Source of the DNA: an uncultured Sphingomonadaceae bacterium
Lineage (GTDB): Bacteria > Pseudomonadota > Alphaproteobacteria > Sphingomonadales > Sphingomonadaceae
Assembly (NCBI GenBank): GCA_938003725.1
Contig: CALKXX010000078.1
Location: forward strand, 1-15,984
Direction: 5' to 3'
DNA length: 15,984 bases
Numbering within the stretch: position 1 is the first letter of the stretch; each line of letters begins with the position of its first letter. Positions 13,012 to 15,984 of this stretch are shown here, in pieces. The position numbers and the translations under genes were made by a program. The notes under the pieces were generated by a model. The model was given only the letters and a program-made list of their open reading frames with translations. It did no database searches and was not told the origin of the DNA.

Positions 13012-14442
13012 TCAATTCGTTAACTCGCGCACATCGGTAAGCTTTCCGGTCACAGCTGCGGCAGCTGCCATGGCTGGAGACATTAAATGCGTTCTAGCGC
13101 CGGGACCCTGCCTGCCAACAAAATTACGGTTGGATGTGGAGGCACAGCGTTCACCGGAGGGAACCTTGTCCGGGTTCATGCCCAGACATGCGGAACAGCC
13201 GGGTTCTCGCCATTCGAAGCCCGCGTCGGTGAATATTTTGTCGAGCCCTTCTGCTTCGGCCTGTGCTTTGACCAGTCCGGAACCCGGCACGACAATTGCC
13301 CATTTCACGCCCGGTGCCTTTTTCCGATCTCGCAACACATTCGCGGCGGCCCGCAAATCTTCGATCCGGCTGTTGGTGCAACTGCCAATGAAAATATTCT
13401 CCACGGCCACATCCTGCATCGCTTGCCCCGATTGCAGGCCCATATAGTCCAGCGACTTTTGGGCAGCATCCTGTTTGGACGGATCGGCGAAACTGAGCGG
13501 CGCGGGAACATTGCCCGTCACTTGCACCACATCTTCCGGACTAGTGCCCCATGTTACGGTCGGCGCGACATCCGCCGCGTTTATCGTCACGCTCTTGTCG
13601 AATTTCGCTCCGTGATCCGTGGGAAGGGTTTTCCAATATTCTACCGCCGCGTCCCAATCCGCGCCTTTCGGTGCCATGGGCCGGCCTTTGAGATATTCGA
13701 ATGTTGTCGCATCCGGTGCGATCAAACCCGCGCGCGCGCCAGCCTCAATCGACATATTGGAAACCGTCAACCGGCCCTCAATCGACATTTGTTCAAATAC
13801 TTCGCCGCGATATTCGATCACATGGCCCGTACCGCCAGCCGTGCCAATCACGCCGATAATATGCAGGATCAGGTCTTTCGGACTGATCCCCGGACCGAGC
13901 AAACCATCCACCCGAATCTCCATTGATTTGGACCGTGTAAGCTGTAGCGTCTGTGTGGCCAGAACATGCTCGACCTCGCTCGTGCCGATACCAAAGGCCA
14001 GCGCGCCAAGCGCGCCATGCGCCGCTGTGTGGCTGTCGCCGCAAACCAGCGTACATCCGGGCAGCGTAAATCCTTGCTCCGGACCTATAACGTGAACGAT
14101 GCCTTGGTTGATATCACTCGCACCGATATATTTGATTCCAAAAGCAGGCGCATTGGCTTCCAGCGCCTCCAGCTGCGCAGCGCTCTGTGGATCGGCGATC
14201 GGGATTTTATTACCATCCATATCCAGCCGCGCCGTTGTCGGCAGGTTGTGGTCGGGAACCGCCAATGTCAGGTCGGGACGGCGCACCTGCCGTCCAGCCT
14301 TTCGCAAACCTTCAAACGCCTGCGGACTGGTTACTTCATGAACCAGATGCCGGTCGATATAGATTAACGCCGTGCCATCGTCGCGTTGGTCCACAACATG
14401 GGCGTCCCAGATTTTCTGGTAGAGGGTTTTTGGTTCAGTCAT
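13012..14442 (-). CDS. leuC: 3-isopropylmalate dehydratase large subunit (Fe-S)
   Basis: LeuC is the catalytic [4Fe-4S] subunit of isopropylmalate isomerase, an aconitase-type enzyme. The 476-residue product has the family start TLYQKIWDAHVV, the CGDSHTAAHGALGALAFGIGTSE block (134-156), VENIFIGSCTNSR (347-359) with cluster ligand C355, and CSACLGMNPD (416-425) with ligands C416 and C419, followed by ERCASTSNRNFVGRQG. An ATG two codons earlier (14448) is also possible; the one at 14440-14442 has GGGA at a better distance and the usual MTEPKTLY-type start. It heads a run of seven minus-strand genes. Fe-S maturation or repair of this enzyme could draw on the BolA/GrxD pair further down; that link is inference. 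Confidence 0.97.
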   Translation of the reverse strand: MTEPKTLYQKIWDAHVVDQRDDGTALIYIDRHLVHEVTSPQAFEGLRKAGRQVRRPDLTLAVPDHNLPTTARLDMDGNKIPIADPQSAAQLEALEANAPAFGIKYIGASDINQGIVHVIGPEQGFTLPGCTLVCGDSHTAAHGALGALAFGIGTSEVEHVLATQTLQLTRSKSMEIRVDGLLGPGISPKDLILHIIGVIGTAGGTGHVIEYRGEVFEQMSIEGRLTVSNMSIEAGARAGLIAPDATTFEYLKGRPMAPKGADWDAAVEYWKTLPTDHGAKFDKSVTINAADVAPTVTWGTSPEDVVQVTGNVPAPLSFADPSKQDAAQKSLDYMGLQSGQAMQDVAVENIFIGSCTNSRIEDLRAAANVLRDRKKAPGVKWAIVVPGSGLVKAQAEAEGLDKIFTDAGFEWREPGCSACLGMNPDKVPSGERCASTSNRNFVGRQGPGARTHLMSPAMAAAAAVTGKLTDVRELTN

Positions 14443-14448
14443 TAGCAT

Positions 14449-14485
14449 CCCACATATAATATGGGATTTCGTTTAGACAGATCAA
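14449..14485 (-). promoter_or_regulatory. Candidate leuC promoter with overlapping imperfect palindrome
   Basis: On the minus strand TTGATC (14480-14485) and TATTAT (14456-14461) are 18 bp apart. The -10 box sits inside a 17-bp imperfect palindrome (arms CCCATAT and ATGTGGG, 14449-14465) directly against the upstream ATG of leuC. A start of transcription at the normal distance would fall at or next to 14448, leaving almost no untranslated leader. The palindrome may be an operator, but no regulator is evident. Confidence 0.4.
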
Positions 14486-14544
14486 TCTTTCGTGCAAGAT
14501 AGAATAGGCTTCAAATGCCGCGAAAGAGCGACTATCTTTGCCCT

Positions 14545-15060
14545 ATGAGCATTTTCGCCATCCTCGCTACGATTATCGCCTCCGTTATCATGATGGAGTT
14601 TATCGCATGGGGCGCGCACAAATATATCATGCATGGCTTTGGCTGGGCATGGCACCGCGACCATCATGAACCGCATGATAATACGCTGGAAAAGAACGAT
14701 CTTTACGGCATTGTTGGCGCGGTGATGAGTATTTCGATGTTTGTGGTGGGATCACCGATGATCATGGGTGCAAGCGCTTGGGAACCGGGGACATGGATTG
14801 GCCTGGGCATTATGTTTTACGGCATTATCTACACGCTGGTCCATGACGGCCTCGTACATCAACGCTATTTCAAATATATCCCCAAACGCGGCTATGCCAA
14901 GCGGCTGGTACAGGCGCACAAGCTGCACCATGCGACGGTTGGTAGGGAAGGCGGAGTGAGTTTTGGCTTTGTGTTTGCGCGCGATCCGGCGAAGCTAAAG
15001 GCGGAGTTGAAGGTGCAGCGGGAGGCTGGGGTTGCTGTGGTTCGGGATGTCACACCTTGA
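14545..15060 (+). CDS. crtZ: Beta-carotene hydroxylase (CrtZ, di-iron)
   Basis: CrtZ adds the 3- and 3'-hydroxyl groups to beta-ionone rings, making zeaxanthin (or astaxanthin with a ketolase) in the membrane. The 171-residue product is full length and shows the histidine clusters of the fatty-acid-hydroxylase fold: HKYIMH (25-30), HRDHHEPH (37-44), HDGLVH (100-105) and HKLHH (125-129), with hydrophobic segments at about 1-20, 52-74 and 82-99. An in-frame ATG at 14515 would add 10 residues; the ATG at 14545 matches the usual MSxxAxLA-type start. Neither has a strong ribosome site. The gene is divergent from leuC and no other carotenoid gene is in view. It indicates a yellow or orange pigmented cell, in keeping with sphingomonads. 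Confidence 0.95.
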   Translation: MSIFAILATIIASVIMMEFIAWGAHKYIMHGFGWAWHRDHHEPHDNTLEKNDLYGIVGAVMSISMFVVGSPMIMGASAWEPGTWIGLGIMFYGIIYTLVHDGLVHQRYFKYIPKRGYAKRLVQAHKLHHATVGREGGVSFGFVFARDPAKLKAELKVQREAGVAVVRDVTP

Positions 15061-15147
15061 CGGTCATTGCGAGCACAGCGAAGCAATCCAGTGCGGCACG
15101 CGCAATCGCTCTGGATTGCCGCGTCGCTTCGCTCCTCGCAATGACGG
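15061..15147. repeat. Long imperfect intergenic palindrome (GTCATTGCGAG type)
   Basis: A left arm (15062-15091) starting GTCATTGCGAG and reaching CAATCCAG pairs with a right arm (about 15111-15147) that on the minus strand reads GTCATTGCGAGGAGCGAAGC and ends in the same CAATCCAG; the right arm has a few extra bases in the middle. The inner loop is about 19 bases. It fills the 90-bp gap between the convergent crtZ and GST genes and could stop transcription from both sides. I recall similar GTCATTGCGAG repeats in many alphaproteobacterial genomes, from general knowledge. Confidence 0.8.
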
Positions 15148-15150
15148 TAA

Positions 15151-15783
15151 TTAGCTAGGCCGAGGCATCAACACCGGGCCGCCCAGTTCCACCGTCTTCT
15201 GATAGCCCGGCCGTGCGACCAGCGCCTCGAAATAGCGTTTGCAGTTCGGGCGGCTTTCCAGCTGACCTAGCGCCGAGCGGCCCTCCAGCATATAGTGCAG
15301 GTTGATATCCGCACCGGTGAATTTGTCCGCCACGAGGAAATCCTTGCCCTCCAGCTCAATCTCGAGATGGTCCATCAGCTTGTCCACCTCGGCATTCAGG
15401 AACCCGCCCATCACTTCGGGCAAGCCGCCCAGCATCGGTGCGATCCCGGTGATGATGAAGCTCATCCCCATCGTGCCCTCGGCAAAATGCAGCCATTCCA
15501 GATATTTCGCGCGTTCGGGGTGATCGGGCGCAACGCCCAACGCGCCATCGCTATGCTTTTCGACAAGATACTCAATGATCGCGCCGGATTCGACCATCGT
15601 GTGGCCATCCACCTCGACCGTCGGCGCCTTGGCCAGTCGGTGCGCTTCCCCCAGTTCGGGCGGAGAACGCCGCGTCTGCGGATCACGGTGATACATCTCC
15701 ATCTCATAGTCTATCCCCGCCTCCTCACAGAGCCAGATGATACGGGACGAACGCGAATAGCCGAGATGATGCAGTTTGATCAT
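15151..15783 (-). CDS. Glutathione S-transferase (GTT1-like)
   Basis: The 210-residue product has the two-domain GST layout: a thioredoxin-fold N-terminal part with HHLGYSRSSRIIWLCEEAG (5-23), where S10 or S12 may be the activating residue, the LAKAPTVEVDGHTMVESGAIIEYL block (50-73) with the cis-proline and the ESGAI glutathione-binding turn, and an all-helical C-terminal part with LVADKFTGADINLHYML (150-166). The pattern fits the GTT1-like class of GSTs, soluble proteins that conjugate or reduce with glutathione. The start ATG has AAGGAG at a 6-base spacing, so the N-terminus is firm. It is convergent with crtZ and follows a probable SulP transporter gene on the same strand at about 60 bases. 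The substrate is unknown. Confidence 0.93.
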   Translation of the reverse strand: MIKLHHLGYSRSSRIIWLCEEAGIDYEMEMYHRDPQTRRSPPELGEAHRLAKAPTVEVDGHTMVESGAIIEYLVEKHSDGALGVAPDHPERAKYLEWLHFAEGTMGMSFIITGIAPMLGGLPEVMGGFLNAEVDKLMDHLEIELEGKDFLVADKFTGADINLHYMLEGRSALGQLESRPNCKRYFEALVARPGYQKTVELGGPVLMPRPS

Positions 15784-15845
15784 GTGGAGCTCCTTTTAGG
15801 TTGCAACAGATGTGCTGCACCGGAGCCAATGGGTCAACCAGCTAT

Positions 15846-15984
15846 TTAGTGCCCCACCACGCCCAAACTCTCGAACGGCTTTTCATTCTCGCTATATTTC
15901 TCGACAATGGTTGCGCTGGCTTCGTTAAGGCCGATCAGTTCAACGGCCTTGCCCTCACCCTTCAGCCGTTCGACAATCTTGTCG
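15846..15984 (-). CDS. SulP-type anion transporter, C-terminal STAS domain end (cut by window edge)
   Basis: Reading the minus strand from the window edge gives 45 codons up to a TAA at 15846-15848. The peptide contains DKIVERLKGEGKAVELIGLN, followed by EASATIVEKYS and a GVVGH end. The LxxxGxxVELIGLNEASATIVE pattern is that of the STAS domain at the cytoplasmic C-terminus of SulP family transporters, which carry sulfate, bicarbonate or other anions. The membrane part lies outside the window, so the substrate cannot be judged. The call rests on this single motif region. The glutathione transferase gene starts 62 bases downstream on the same strand. Confidence 0.7.
   Translation of the reverse strand, partial: DKIVERLKGEGKAVELIGLNEASATIVEKYSENEKPFESLGVVGH

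Noticed and set aside
12635..13447. Plus-strand frame of 270 codons across leuD, the small membrane gene and leuC
   Set aside because: It runs antisense through three supported, overlapping genes and shows no domain; its length reflects biased codon use on the other strand.
13087..13926. Plus-strand frame of 279 codons opposite leuC
   Set aside because: Shadow of leuC; no recognisable protein pattern.

Overview
The window reads as chromosomal housekeeping DNA of an alphaproteobacterium, most likely a Sphingomonadaceae member of moderate GC (Sphingorhabdus/Parasphingorhabdus/Sphingopyxis-like). The pointers are an F1-ATPase inhibitor zeta subunit (DUF1476, known only from Alphaproteobacteria), a CrtZ carotenoid hydroxylase, a CtrA-type motif (TTAA-N7-TTAAC), a BolA-Grx4 pair, a GTT1-like glutathione transferase and palindromic intergenic repeats of the kind common in this group. 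The genus is inferred; no rRNA is present.

Left part (1-2668): a minus-strand NAD group, nadA then nadC, with the signal-peptide end of an RNase T2 gene overlapping the nadC stop and cut by the window edge. Between nadA and nadC sits a plus-strand GIY-YIG nuclease gene of 97 codons, framed by two inverted 32-bp copies of a small palindrome whose stem differences compensate each other. It looks like a compact cassette that split an older nadA-nadC operon. A divergent promoter region separates nadA from a plus-strand acyl-CoA ligase gene (2669-4291).

Middle (4295-9925): a minus-strand run in expression order blaI-like repressor, BlaR1/M56-like membrane metalloprotease, metallo-beta-lactamase-fold hydrolase, DUF4230 membrane protein and Kelch lipoprotein. 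Most junctions are 4-bp stop/start overlaps. Two BlaI-type operator half-palindromes, 21 bp apart, cover the proposed blaI promoter. The BlaR1-like protein lacks a recognisable penicillin-binding sensor domain and instead carries a long charged helix. Upstream, on the other strand, lies a compact transcription unit with no large gene: a CtrA-like box, two tiny ORFs (16 and 25 codons) overlapping as ATGA, a hairpin that begins in the second start codon, and a strong intrinsic terminator.

Right part (10105-15984): a minus-strand run of leuC, a small membrane protein, leuD, a quinone oxidoreductase, ATPase zeta subunit, bolA and grxD. It contains an Fe-S enzyme (LeuCD) and a BolA/Grx4 Fe-S handling pair; nadA at the left end is another Fe-S enzyme. 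Divergent from leuC is crtZ. crtZ converges on a glutathione transferase gene, and the gap is filled by an approximately 87-bp imperfect palindrome. The right edge holds the STAS-domain end of a probable SulP anion transporter. No tRNA, rRNA, CRISPR, IS element or prophage gene was seen.
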